A stretch of 64,000 bases of DNA from Pleurostoma richardsiae (GCA_030052745.1 JANBVO010000003.1:1488001-1552000), one strand, 5' to 3'; shown: positions 31,440 to 42,282, counted from the first letter of the stretch. Numbers and translations: made by a program. The notes: generated by a model from the sequence alone, not told the origin.

Positions 31440-33320
31440 ATGCCTCTAAACACGGAGACAAAGCGCATAGTCGGCGTGTACGAGTACACGGACGCCGATG
31501 TGAACATCGGTGTCAAGGAGTTCCTCCGCCAGATGAGTACGCATTGGGACAAGGCGGGTGGCTGATTAGACCGGGATGCTAAATGGCAGCATAGGCGAGG
31601 GACTCGAGAAAGAGCACACAAGCTTGAGCCAAATTCCTACATACGTCACAGCCGTGCCCAATGGCACAGAAAAGGTCAGTTCTTTATGCCCTCAACTGAC
31701 TCCTTTGCTCAAAAGCAGTCCATTGATCCCCCTGCTAGGGCCTGTACATGGCTGTCGACCTCGGTGGCACTAATTTCCGCGTCTGCTCGGTTCACCTGAA
31801 CGGCGACACAACGTTCAATCTCACATACACCAAGGTGCCCATTCCCAAGCACCTCATGGTAGCAAAAACTGCCCAGGAGCTCTTCGCCTTTTTGGCGAAG
31901 CAGGTCGAGATCTTCCTCAGGACTCACCACGAAGACCGCTTTGCGCACCACGTTCGGCGGCGAAACACCTTCAGCTCACCATCAGGATTTCGGGATGAGA
32001 GCATCTTCCAGCTGGGATTCACCTTCAGCTTCCCTGTCGACCAGAAAGGCATTAACAAGGGCACTCTGATAAGATGGACAAAGGGCTTTGACATCCCCGA
32101 TGCGGTCGGAAAGGATGTGTGCGCATTGCTGCAGGAGGAAATCGACAAGCTGAACCTGCCTGTCAAGGTTGCTGCATTGGTCAACGATACGGTGGGGACT
32201 CTGATGGCACGCTCCTACACGGCACCCGGAAAGTCGGGAGCGATCCTCGGCGCAATCTTCGGAACAGGTACCAACGGTGCATACATTGAGAAGCTGGCCA
32301 ATGTGAAGAAGCCAATTACGGGCGAGTACGATAAATCGACCGGAGAAATGGTAATCAACACCGAATGGGGCTCGTTCGACAATCAGCTCAACGTGCTGCC
32401 CAATACCACCTGGGACATCCAGTTGGATAAGGACAGCGTCAACCCCGGCCTGCAGATGTTCGAAAAGCGGGTCTCGGGCATGTTCCTCGGCGAGATCCTG
32501 CGTCTGACAGTGCTTGACCTTGTCAAGAACGACGAGATCCAATTCTTCAAGGATGTCAACTCCAGCAGCAATGACTGGCGCTCGACGACGACCATTGCTC
32601 CACAGTCGGGCATTTTCCAGGAATGGGGTGTCGACAGCTCCATCATGTCCGTAGCCGCTGCGGACAACACTCCGGACCTCGGAACCCTGCGACAAGCCCT
32701 CGAAGACGAGCTGCACGTGTACTCGCCCTCTCTGGAGGACGCGCAGACGTTCAAGGCGATCGCCGGTGCCATTGGTCGCCGGGCGGCTCGTCTCTCAGCC
32801 GTCGCCATCGGCGCAATCGTCCTGCAGACCGGCAAGCTGCAGGACCCAGCCTACGCCAACGAGCCGATCGACATAGGAGTCGACGGCAGTCTCGTCGAGC
32901 ACTATCCCTTCTTCCGGGATATGATCTACGAGGGTCTCAGGACCATCGAGGGCATTGGCGAGGAGGGCGCCAAGAAGATCAGGATAGGCATTGCGAAGGA
33001 TGGCTCTGGTGTCGGTGCGGCGCTGATTGCGCTGGTTGCCGCAGGTCCAGAGAAGAAGATTTTCCATGAGGTTTTCAACGAGGTAAGACCCCATTATATC
33101 CCGGCCGTCCCACGCATCAGTGAGGCAACGACCGTAGTCTAAAATGTGTGTGTTTTTACAGCGTCGTGCTCGTGCCCGTGCTATCCCGATCGTCCACCGC
33201 ATCCGGCGGACCCTCGGCGGCGTGGAGTGGTGGCAGTGGCTCGGCATCGGAGCGGTTGCGCTCGCGGTGGCCCGGCCTGCTTTCTTGACAAACTTTTGGC
33301 GGCGTTTGCGGCGGGCATGA
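31440..33320 (+). CDS. GLK1: Glucokinase with predicted C-terminal membrane tail
   Basis: Four exons (31440-31536, 31595-31674, 31739-33082, 33162-33320) give 559 residues. The first joins restore RQMSEGLEKEHTSLSQIPTY and PNGTEKGLYMAVDLGGTN, both characteristic of fungal glucokinases. The enzyme phosphorylates glucose with ATP at the first step of glycolysis. Visible sites are the phosphate loop (DLGGTNFR), sugar-binding LGFTFSFP, catalytic Asp in NDTVGTL, FGTGTNGAY, and the adenosine segment DGSGVGAALIAL. The last exon (good GTAAGA donor, TTTTTACAG acceptor) adds a basic stretch, a hydrophobic segment (WWQWLGIGAVALAVARPAFL) and a basic end (WRRLRRA). This looks like a tail anchor, possibly mitochondrial. 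Without that splice the protein would end 19 residues after Glu507. Confidence 0.9.
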
Positions 33321-33935
33321 TGACGAAACGTTTGGGTGTGTTTGGTTGATTCTGTTCGTAATGACACGGGAAAGCATTGCATTCGAGGGGTTAAACAGCT
33401 TTTGTACGGTATATGTCTCTTCTATTCTACGATCACCAGTCGCTACGCGACATTCAAAAGAAAGAAAAAGTTCATAAGTCACGGAACGAGAAGCTGTACG
33501 CGGCTGGATACATCTTGTTTTCGGATATGCAATGTCTCGATGGGCGTTGTGTATGAACCGATGTCTTCCGCCAAATGTGGTTTACACGGCTTCATCTCCC
33601 ATCCTGCACGACATTTGACGTGAGGATCCTGGAGGGACTGCTATCTGCCCGATCAACTCCCCTTACATGGTCCTTTCATGCTCTGTGGCCGTCCAGAGCC
33701 CTCAACCTTTTGCCTCAACAACAAGTCAATGAACGCCGGTTCTACCTGGATCTTTCCCCCTTGCCCTGTACTCCTGATTATGCCATTACAACCACTTTTT
33801 CATGCACCATATACTCCCATATCATGCCACTCCAAGTTTGCCTCCAGGGAGGTAGACCCGTCAGACATACACATATCAACCATCCCCCCAGCGCTCGCAA
33901 CCTGCGACGGGTGTGACCGGTTAGACCGCCTTCAC
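33321..33935. other. Convergent intergenic region
   Basis: About 600 bases between the glucokinase and acetyltransferase stop codons. No gene is seen. Confidence 0.5.
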
Positions 33936-35192
33936 TCACTTCCCGAACGCCGCGGCGGGGTACGCCCGGTCCCGCTTCTTGCGCGGCGCGGCGCTGCTGC
34001 TCCGCGAGCTGGCGCCGGACCCCGTGCCGTTCCCGCCGCTGGGCGCGAGCAGGTTGCTGCGCGAGCTGCTGCGCGACGAGGCCACCATCTCCTCTGGCAG
34101 GTCGTTCCACTCCGTCTCGGCGCGCTTGTTCTGGAAGGAGAGCGACGGCGCCGGCGACGGCGTCACCGGGGGGCGGGTGCTGTTCGCAGCAGGAGGTGGC
34201 ACCGCCGCCTCCGTCACTGGGGCCGTCACTGGCGACGCCGCCTGTGCAAAACCAGGAAGGTTGACCGCCGCGGCCATCGTACTGTTTCCGACAATCCCTC
34301 CATGGGGAACAGCGCCGATGCCTGTGACAAGTGGAGGAGTGGGGACGGGCGTGGCGGCCGTCGATGCTCGCGCTGCCCGCACCGGCCGCCGCACGATCCA
34401 GGCCGCGTCGGGCCGCAGCTTGAAGTAGTACCCCCTCACGAGCCTGTCGCGCACGAACCCCCGCGCCGCGTACCACCGCAGGCCCTCGTCGTTCTCGGTC
34501 CACACGTGCGCGTACACGGCGTCGACGCCGTCTAGCGCCGCCGCCGCGCTGACGACGCTCTCGACCGCCGCCGCGGCGAGCCCGAGGCCGCGGAAGGGCG
34601 CGAGCAGGGCGAGGGACTGGATGTAGACGGCGTACCGCTGGGGCGGCTGCGCGGCGGCGGGGGAGTGCTGCTCGGGGGAGTACTGGCCGGACTGGGGGTC
34701 GAAGGGGGAGGGCTCGAGGCGGCAGACGAGCCCGCCGACGACCTTGGGCTCGGCGGGCGCCGGGCGGCCGTCCTCGGGGGCGGGGTCGGCCCAGAGGATG
34801 GCGCGGCTGAGGAGCCCGGAGGCGGAGGGGTCGATGGCGGCGGCGTAGAAGGAGTCGGCGTAGGCGACGGGCAGGAGGAGGGAGTTGATGCGCCGCAGGG
34901 CGGGGATGTGCGCCTCGACGAGCGGCGCGATCGACGCGCTGGGGTGGGGCGAGGGTGAGGGCTGGAAGGGAGGGAGGGCGGACGCGGGGGCCGGGCCTGC
35001 TGCGTGTCGCGCTGGCGGTGGGATTGGCGGTGCTGCTGGAGCGGGAGGTGGCAGCTGTCCGGTGTATACTGCCGTCACGGTCTGCTGTCGAGTCTGCGTC
35101 TGAGACGGAGGAGGCGCGTACTTGGGCTGCTTCTGCTGCTGCGCCGGCGGGAAGAAGGAGAGGATCGAGGGCTGCTGCTGCGAGGGAGACAT
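33936..35192 (-). CDS. NAA50/San-type N-acetyltransferase with N-terminal PIP box
   Basis: A single exon of 418 codons. The GNAT domain (about residues 85-270) matches Naa50 block by block: RINSLLLPVAYADSFY, VVGGLVCRLEP, YIQSLALLAPFRGLGLA (acetyl-CoA loop R201-x2-G-x-A), VYAHVWTENDEGLRWYAARG and GYYFKL. The first 16 residues hold a textbook PCNA-binding motif, Gln7-x-x-Ile10-x-x-Phe13-Phe14. A 70-residue Pro/Gln-rich linker separates it from the enzyme. The C-terminal 150 residues are Ser/Pro-rich and end in a basic cluster (PRKKRDR), a likely nuclear signal. Naa50 acetylates Met-starting N-termini and is needed for sister-chromatid cohesion in animals. The PIP box and NLS suggest a chromatin or replication role here, by inference. 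Naa50 itself is only about 170 residues, so this is greatly extended. Confidence 0.82.
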   Translation of the reverse strand: MSPSQQQPSILSFFPPAQQQKQPKYAPPPSQTQTRQQTVTAVYTGQLPPPAPAAPPIPPPARHAAGPAPASALPPFQPSPSPHPSASIAPLVEAHIPALRRINSLLLPVAYADSFYAAAIDPSASGLLSRAILWADPAPEDGRPAPAEPKVVGGLVCRLEPSPFDPQSGQYSPEQHSPAAAQPPQRYAVYIQSLALLAPFRGLGLAAAAVESVVSAAAALDGVDAVYAHVWTENDEGLRWYAARGFVRDRLVRGYYFKLRPDAAWIVRRPVRAARASTAATPVPTPPLVTGIGAVPHGGIVGNSTMAAAVNLPGFAQAASPVTAPVTEAAVPPPAANSTRPPVTPSPAPSLSFQNKRAETEWNDLPEEMVASSRSSSRSNLLAPSGGNGTGSGASSRSSSAAPRKKRDRAYPAAAFGK

Positions 35193-36484
35193 GGCTGGCG
35201 GCGGCTTTGCTTCCTGCAGCTTTGTCGGGCTCCGACTCTTTTGTGGATGGGTGTCGCGGATTGCAGAGGGAGGCCCTGCTCTAGAAAGGTCAATGGTGCG
35301 TCAAGAGAGAGTGAGAGAACGAGGGCATCTTCACCTGTCTTCCTGGTGTTAACTTAGAGCAAGTCGCGGCAGGCCGAAAGGACTGTCAGGTGGACGGCCA
35401 GACCAGATGTTCTAGAACACTTTTACAGTTGACACCCAGATGCTACTGTATGTACTCCGTACAGCGGGTGCAGAAGCTCGTGTTGGGGCCCAAGGGGGGC
35501 ATGTGGGCATGTGGGCGGGCAAGTTGCAGTGGGGCATTCCAGGGGTGCGGGAAGCACCAGCGGGAATGATGCGATCGGTCATCCCGCCGATGACCCGAGC
35601 GGTGAGGTAATACTGCCGCCCGCTGGTGGGGATGCAGCCCAGCATCAAAGGCCATTGAATGAATGTCAGGCACTGGTCCATCCGGCGTGCTCCGTTAGAG
35701 GTATTACCTACAGAAGGGACCTGGTGTGCTATCGCGCGAGGCGGCATCTTGCGCTGTAAGGACCCCTGATAAATGCTGCGAGATCAGGTACTCTACTGCA
35801 CATGCTCGCCAGCCTCATAGCCGTTGATACGCCTGGTGCGGTTCTGAGCATACTGTACAGCACACAAGCGGCAGCTCCACTAAAGGAGAGGCTCTCCGGT
35901 ACTTTCTCGCATTATCAAGCACCGGTTAACTGGATAAGGTATCGACAAATCAATTCTTTGGCGATCTGACCCCCGTAACTTGCCAACCAACGTGCAGTCC
36001 AGTAGCCGCGGGTGCAAGGAAAAACGATCTGACACTCGACCGACCGACCGACTCACTGACTGACTGACTGACGCATCGTTCATCGCCCGTCTGTCCTCAA
36101 TCGACGAGCGATCGGTGCCTCCAGCTTCGGCGGCGATATACTAGAGCATCATCTATCTTCCTCGGAAACTGGGATATCTGGGATATCCTGCCATTTGTAT
36201 CGCTGTCCGGGCCCGTTTTGGTGTTTCGGCTTCTTCTTGCGAAAGGATCCCGATTCGGCCTGGTTTGGCCTGTCTCGCCGGCGGAGCGAGGCCACAGCAG
36301 CGCAGCACAGCACACGGGCCGTCGCCTACCGGCCCTTGCCTTACCTAACTAAACTTCAGCCTTCCGACACACATTAATCATACGCATACATTCGCCTTCA
36401 CCCTCGACGCTCCGGCCACGCTCTTGGGATCTCTTGGTCTCTCCCGGACGTCTCCTAGTATTGGACCTCAATCAATCTCCCGCC
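35193..36484. other. Divergent intergenic region
   Basis: About 1.3 kb upstream of both the acetyltransferase (minus) and the Sgf11-like gene (plus). It contains a GACT/GACC tetranucleotide tract at 36037-36072. No gene is recognised. Confidence 0.5.
36037..36072. repeat. GACC/GACT tetranucleotide tract
   Basis: Three CGAC units run into a run of GACT units with one interruption. This is a simple repeat about 410 bases upstream of the Sgf11-like start codon. Confidence 0.7.
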
Positions 36485-37783
36485 ATGGCGTCCAATACGG
36501 GCAAAGCAGGAGTCATTGTTGCCCCCGAAGATGCGGGCAGTATGGACAAGCTTGTAAGTTGCCCACAGCCAGGCGGCGGTGCCCTCACCACGTCGTTGCT
36601 CGCAATCGCCCGCAACACCAGAGCTTGCCTTCTCCGTTGTTCTCGAGGGGCTCATCTATTGCGTTTGCTCACCCGGTCGCTGCAGGCACATGCCGTTCTA
36701 GACGACCTCCTATACAACATTGTCCACGACCTCTTGATCAAGGTGCACAGAGACGAAAAGTTGGCCCGAGCAGCGACAGCAGCGATCCGAGTCGAGAAGC
36801 TGGCTGCCGACGCCTCAGAGCCCTCCAATACCGATTCCCGACCCGACGTGCGAATCGAGACGGACGCTGCCGTCTACGAGGAGGGCAAAGTGACCTTGAA
36901 GGGCAACCCGTTGAAGACGACGCACGACATCCTCTGCCCGCGGTGCCACCTGCCCCGGCTACTGTATCCCACCGATGGAAAGGGCGCGCGGAAACCAGAC
37001 CCCAGCATCATCTACTGCAAGAAGCATCCATACATTGATAAGCCCGGCTACGACATCTACGGGCAGACATGGGTGGCGCCCGGGCCGGGGCGAGGGAAGA
37101 AGAAGAAGGACATGGAGAAGAAGCTGGACCCCGCGGCCTCAGAGTCCGGCGGAGCGACACCAACTCCCGATAACCAGCGGCCGCCAAATGTGCTGTCCTT
37201 CCCCTCCGCGACGTGCAGCAAGTGCAAGCGGTGCATTCTGGTGACCCGGCTGAACAACCACATGGGTTCGTGCATTGGCAACAGTGGCAGGAACGCTAGC
37301 CGGGCGGCAGCGGCGAAAATCAGCAATGGGAGCAACGGCAACGGCAGCCAGCATGACGGCACACCTCCGTCGAGCCAGAAGGGAACGCCGCTGCCGGGGT
37401 CGCGCGCCGGCAGCCCGAGGAAGCGGAACGGCGACGAGTTCGACGAGGACGAGGAGTCAGACATGAACGACCCCAAGAAGAAGACCAAGAAGCCAGGCCC
37501 CGGCGCACCGAAGAAGCTGATACTGAAGACCAAGGGGCCCAAGAAGGAGAAGGTGAAGACGAGTTCCTTCCTGAGCGTGGAGTCGAGGGCCGAGGACCTC
37601 GACGACGCTAAGACCTCGTCGGTGCAGGTCGCGCCCAAGAAGAAGATGGCGAAGCAGGCGTCGCCGGCGAAGAAGTTGAAGCTCGGCTCGAAACCACTGC
37701 TCTCGTCACCGGCGTCGAAGAACGGGAGAGACCCAGATGGGGACTCGGAGTCGTCGGGGACGCTATCGTCCCCTCCTCAGTAA
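36485..37783 (+). CDS. Enlarged Sgf11-like zinc-finger protein (SAGA DUB module)
   Basis: Exons 36485-36553 and 36686-37783 give 388 residues. An N-terminal helix (AHAVLDDLLYNIVHDLLIKV) resembles the Sgf11 helix that docks on Ubp8/Sus1/Sgf73. The finger CSKCKRCILVTRLNNHMGSC, followed by IGNSGRNASRAAA, fits the Sgf11 pattern C-x2-C-x-R...R...H-x3-C and its GR-x-x-SR basic tail, which in yeast contacts nucleosomes. Between them is an extra Cys/His cluster (ILCPRCHLPRLL ... YCKKHPYIDKPGYDIYG). The C-terminal 170 residues are Lys/Ser/Pro-rich with acidic patches. Yeast Sgf11 has 99 residues, so this is a much enlarged form. Expected role: histone H2B deubiquitination with SAGA in the nucleus. The 132-nt intron contains no in-frame stop, so retention would add 44 residues. 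Confidence 0.7.
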   Translation: MASNTGKAGVIVAPEDAGSMDKLVSCPQPGGGALTTSLLAIARNTRACLLRCSRGAHLLRLLTRSLQAHAVLDDLLYNIVHDLLIKVHRDEKLARAATAAIRVEKLAADASEPSNTDSRPDVRIETDAAVYEEGKVTLKGNPLKTTHDILCPRCHLPRLLYPTDGKGARKPDPSIIYCKKHPYIDKPGYDIYGQTWVAPGPGRGKKKKDMEKKLDPAASESGGATPTPDNQRPPNVLSFPSATCSKCKRCILVTRLNNHMGSCIGNSGRNASRAAAAKISNGSNGNGSQHDGTPPSSQKGTPLPGSRAGSPRKRNGDEFDEDEESDMNDPKKKTKKPGPGAPKKLILKTKGPKKEKVKTSSFLSVESRAEDLDDAKTSSVQVAPKKKMAKQASPAKKLKLGSKPLLSSPASKNGRDPDGDSESSGTLSSPPQ

Positions 37784-38423
37784 CTACCTGTGGTAATAAC
37801 GGTTACGCCTCGTTAGAGACGAGGTTCTACTCTCTCACAGGACCTGATATCATCTCTTCCCCTTCTTCACAAGCCCACATTTACCCAGGTTCGGACAGCC
37901 TAGACAGATTCTGGAATTGTCTAGAGATGCTTGGGCGACGAGGGAAGCCACTGCCGACCTGTATCATCCTCCCGCTACTTACTGCATTACTATCGTTCTG
38001 AGGCCAAGGGGAGTTCTGAGGGAATTGCATCACCAGGCCTGGAGGGGCGTTCTCGGTTGTTTTTATACATTTTGCTTGTACCATCAAAAGCCTCGTTCGA
38101 GCTACGGCTCTCGCGACCGGCAAGAGGAATTGGCCATGGGCTTCGCACATGAAGCGGCCACTTTCTATAGATCAAACAAGGTCGTCTGTACGGTGTGTTT
38201 TGCTCCTTCATGATTTTGTTTGTGACCCAACTTGACTTGTGAGTCTCTATCGAGAGTACATTCCGTCGCACGTGGGATCTACCTGGGTATAAATGACAAT
38301 CGAAAAGAATTCACTCCGTCCATGCACGGCCACCTAACGCCATATCGAATGCATGCCTTACACCCCCTTCCCTTTTTTCTTTCCCAGACAACAGCGGGCA
38401 TGGCCTCCATTCCCTTCACCGCT
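37784..38423. other. Convergent intergenic region
   Basis: 640 bases between the Sgf11-like gene and the cyclophilin gene. No gene is recognised. Confidence 0.5.
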
Positions 38424-39022
38424 CTACACCTCGTCCCCGTCACCCTCCTCGCCCTCCAGCACCCTCGCCCGTATGATCTTGACCGGCTCCACCGGCCTGT
38501 CCTCGGCGTCCGTGCGGACCAGGCCCATCCGCCTGACGACGCCCATGCCGCTCCTGACCCTGCCGAAGACGACGTGCTTGCCGTCGAGCCAGGGCGCCGG
38601 GGCCAGGGTGATGAAGAACTGGGAGCCGTTGGTGTCGGGCCCGGCGTTGGCCATGCTCAGCACGCCGGCGCCGGTGTGCCGCAGCTCGGCGAGCCCGCGC
38701 GGCTCGTCGGCGAACTTGTCGCCGTAGATGGAGGAGCCGCCGCGGCCCGTGCCGGTGGGGTCGCCGCCCTGCACCATGAAGTTAGGGATGATCCGGTGGA
38801 AGGGCGTGTCGTCGTAGTAGCCGCGCGAGGCGAGGGTGGTGAAGTTGGCGCAGGTGCGCGGGCAGTGGGTGTTGTAGAGCTCGAGGGTGATGGTGCCCTG
38901 GTTTGGCGGGGAGGTTAGCTTGGAGAAGAGCCATTGAGACTTTTCGGCGGATGGTTTACCATGGCCTAAGAGAGGAGACGAATGCTTACCATTGTTGTGT
39001 CCAGGGCTACGTTGGTCGCCAT
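38424..39022 (-). CDS. Cyclophilin, PPIL1 type (peptidyl-prolyl isomerase)
   Basis: Two minus-strand exons (39022-38990 and 38897-38424) join in phase 0 to give 168 residues beginning [20 protein letters not shown]. Active-site features are all present: [19 protein letters not shown] (catalytic Arg and Gln), [16 protein letters not shown], and [10 protein letters not shown] with the Trp of cyclosporin-binding enzymes. The gene lacks N- or C-terminal targeting. Single-domain PPIL1/Cyp1 enzymes accelerate proline isomerisation and in animals associate with the spliceosome through SKIP/Prp45. The same is plausible but not shown here. Length and sequence match the fungal Cyp1/PPIL1 group closely. 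Confidence 0.94.
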
Positions 39023-40271
39023 CTTGTGCAGGTGCCGGTGAGTGCTGCCGGTGCTGTGTAAGTCAGGTGTGTTGTTTCTGCTCGTTCTGTAGCGGGGAGT
39101 TTCTTGAATTCTGGAGGGACATGCGACTTGGTGCAAATAAGGGCTTGCACACAGGTGCTTCTAGGCGCATAGCCTCCTCTATGAGGAATTCTCTAGCCTC
39201 GCTAGATGCATAGAGACATGTGGAATTTCTAAGTAGGATTGCCTTTGCTGCCAGGTCAGGTATTTTATCCGAATCTAGGACAGTGTACTCTTCAGTGTAA
39301 TCAATGCCTCTATTCTGACCCTGGTGCATCTAAGTCCCGATACTGACGGCGAGGCTGGGATTTTCAGTGGATTCACAGAAATATGACGCCACATGGACCA
39401 CCTTTCGGTGTCACTTGCCTGCAAGGCTGTGGTTTCCGTGAATAATACGGATGTCTATAAGGATTCTTATCCTCTTGCAAGTCTGTGAAATGAATGTACG
39501 TATTGTTTTTCTGCTGAGTGCTAACAATCACGCATCTCTCTTCCTATAAGCAATATCTACTTAATCTCACGTTATTGGTGTTGTCGGTCTTGTCATTATC
39601 ATTGCTCCAGGTTAGCGTTGGAGGTGCTTTTGTCCTAATAGTTTTCTTGGGCCTCCCTACATGTATCTTGCTTGCAAATTAGACCAGCTTTCACTTCATC
39701 TTCGACGGTACCTTCACGAAGGTTGCCAGCTTACAAAGTCCACAACAGTTCATTTTCCACTTTAGATTCAAGTACGACCAGCTTGGCTTTAGGCAACATC
39801 ACATTTAGATGCCTGTCGCCTTAGGCTTCTGAGAAATTGTCAACTCAAAACCTCCGCAGGCTCTACAGCTCACGCACCGAAGACGTACTCTTGCGTCAGT
39901 GTGCCTATCGCTCACGGATCGGATTCTATCGTCGACCTCACGACTTGTCACTCTTTCTCTTGGGTCAAAATCATTCTCTGCTATATTTCCACCTTCAGGA
40001 CTTATGGATGACAACAAAGCGACGTCCATTCAGGAATCTGTATGACGTGGCTCCAGCCAGCAGTCGATATATTTCTTCTAAGTGCCTGAGTTGCGCATGC
40101 TCTTGGCAGCCTTCTCTCTCCCTTTTACCACCAGCTCATTACAGCCCCTTTCTCAGGCACCACAATCTCCTGGTGGGATCTCCTCTTTTCACCAAAAGCA
40201 TAACGTGGCAGTGTTCACCTCTGTCACTACCCGCGCCCGGCGGCGGCAAGAATAGTCGGTAGGCCTGTAAG
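39023..40271. other. Divergent intergenic region
   Basis: About 1.25 kb, more AT-rich than its surroundings. It separates the cyclophilin from the signal peptide peptidase gene. No coding signal is seen; both promoters are presumably here. Confidence 0.5.
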
Positions 40272-42087
40272 ATGGCTTCACCCAGCGAGAGCACAGCCGT
40301 TTCTGGTCTTCCAACCACCGACGCCAACGCCACCAGTACAAACTATGCTTCACCCGAGAGCATACTGTCTATGGCTAGCATGCTCCTGATGGAGGCTAGA
40401 CTGGTGTTCACGGCCCTTGCAGTCATCTATCTCGGCGCTCACGGCGCACTCCGTCGTCCGCCCTCAGCTTCACCACCAAAGGGCAAGGACGGTAAACCTG
40501 GCAAACGGGAGAAGAATGACACTTTCTCTGATGGGTTCGTGGCCTCAGATGCCATCTTGTTCCCTGTCATGGCCGGTTTCGTTCTTGTCGGTCTTTACTA
40601 TCTTCTCAAGTGGCTGCAAGACCCGACCATCCTCAACAAAATCCTGCGAACATATGTCTCTGCCATGGGTATTGCCAGCATGGGAAAACTGGTTGCCGAC
40701 GCGCTGCAAATTTTGACATCCTTCGTCTTTCCAAAGGTGTGGAGAGATAGGAATGGTCATCTTTTCCGTGTCGACCAGCGTCGTCGAGCCCATGTCAAGC
40801 TCAAATCGCCCAAGACGGAAGAAATCGATCACAGAATGACAACACCACTTCCAGGCCAGGCGTCAAGATGGTCACTGTCATCTCGCACGAACAGTTACCT
40901 GTGGGAAATCCGGCATCTCTTGCTTGGAGAGTGGACGCTGCGAGTAGCGGTTCATGGCATCGGAAAGGGGACGTTCAAAATCAAGCTCGCCAACATAGTC
41001 GGCGCTCTGGCCGGCTCGCTTATTGCGTACATCTACCACATCACAAACTCTTCATTACTTGCTAATATTGTCGCCTTGGGCACCTGTTACGGAGCATTTA
41101 TGATAATGTCCTGCACCTCCTTTTCCGTCGGCTCCCTTGTCCTCCTAGGCCTGTTCGTATACGACATTGTCATGGTTTTCTTCACGTAAGCATCTTGTCT
41201 AAAACTCCCTTTTCCTGATCGATTTATCGAGAGGACTGACAGCTAAACCTAAAAACCTCAGCCCGTTCATGATCACTGTTGCAACCAAGATTGACGCGCC
41301 TATAAAACTTGTGTTCGAGGGCGAATCACGAGCCAGCCTTTTGGGCTTGGGCGACATCGTTATTCCTGGTATATTCATCTGCCTAGCGCTGCGATTCGAT
41401 CTCTATCGGCAGTACCAGAAGAGAATCAAGTATGTCCCGACGGAGCTGGAGACTGTGACCCAAAGCGACTCGTCAGAGAACACCGTGACTGCAACTCAGA
41501 CGGAATACCGCGCCGTCAAGGCTCCGTTCTACGACCCCCAGGGGGTGTGGGGTGAATGGTGGTGGACGCGGCGGACGGCCTCTTCCAAGATCCAGCGAGG
41601 CATCCCGCGAATCGACCGGTCGAAGTTTTCCAAGCCTTATTTCTACGCGACTCTCGCAGGATACACGCTCGGATTGATCACGACCCTGGCTGTGTTGCTC
41701 ACCTTCAATCACGGTCAACCAGCGCTCTTGTATCTCGTACCGGGCGTTGTAGGAGCTGCCTGGCTGACGGGTCTTCTCCGCGGTGAGCTTCACGAGATGT
41801 GGACTTACACCGAAGATGGCAGCCTCGATACCCGAGATGTTGTCGTCGAGCTGGACGGCAATGGCAAGGTCGTGAAGGAGATCAAGGAGAAGAGCGGCTC
41901 AGACGAGGAGAAGAAGGCTGAGGACAGCCACAACGAAGGTGATGGAGCGGAAGACTCGAAGACGAAGGTCAGCAAGGACGACAACAATGAGAGTGGCTCG
42001 GAGGCAGCGTCCGACGAGGGTCATGACGTTTTTCTTATTTCACTAAAGGCTCCAGGCCTCGCCGATGATGATTACGACGAAGATTAG
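40272..42087 (+). CDS. Signal peptide peptidase (presenilin-type intramembrane aspartyl protease)
   Basis: Exons 40272-41185 and 41262-42087 give 579 residues. The two catalytic aspartates lie in VYDIVMVFF (Asp298) and LLGLGDIVIP (Asp336), and the conserved PAL motif is in HGQPALLYLVP. The intron lies just after the first catalytic helix, with its codon split as AC|C. Several hydrophobic helices flank these sites. An N-terminal lumenal-type segment with NATST and NDT glycosylation sequons precedes them. The family cleaves remnant signal peptides and other type II membrane segments in the ER; in Aspergillus the orthologue SppA is linked to hypoxia adaptation through SrbA processing. The C-terminal about 100 residues are highly acidic and Lys-rich, without KKXX. 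All catalytic residues are present. Confidence 0.93.
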
Positions 42088-42197
42088 AAATCGGGAGTGT
42101 CCGGCAGGAGGGGACGGCCTCTGATCCCCAAGTCGGTGAGGGACCTAGTGAAGAAGCTGCAGTGAATTAGCTAGCCAGAGACTCTCTTCGAGATATG

Positions 42198-42282
42198 GGA
42201 TAACAGGTGTAGTAGAATAACAGCCTCGGTAGGATAACCACTTCAGTGGGATTGCAACCTCAGTGGGATAACAAGCGCTCCC
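42198..42282. repeat. 17-bp tandem repeat, five diverged units
   Basis: Five consecutive 17-base units start at 42198, 42215, 42232, 42249 and 42266. Each begins GGATAAC or a one- to two-base variant (GAATAAC, GGATTGC). The middle units share CTCAGTG or CTCGGTA endings. Divergence between units indicates an old minisatellite. It lies 110 bases beyond the signal peptide peptidase stop codon, possibly in its 3' UTR. Confidence 0.75.
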
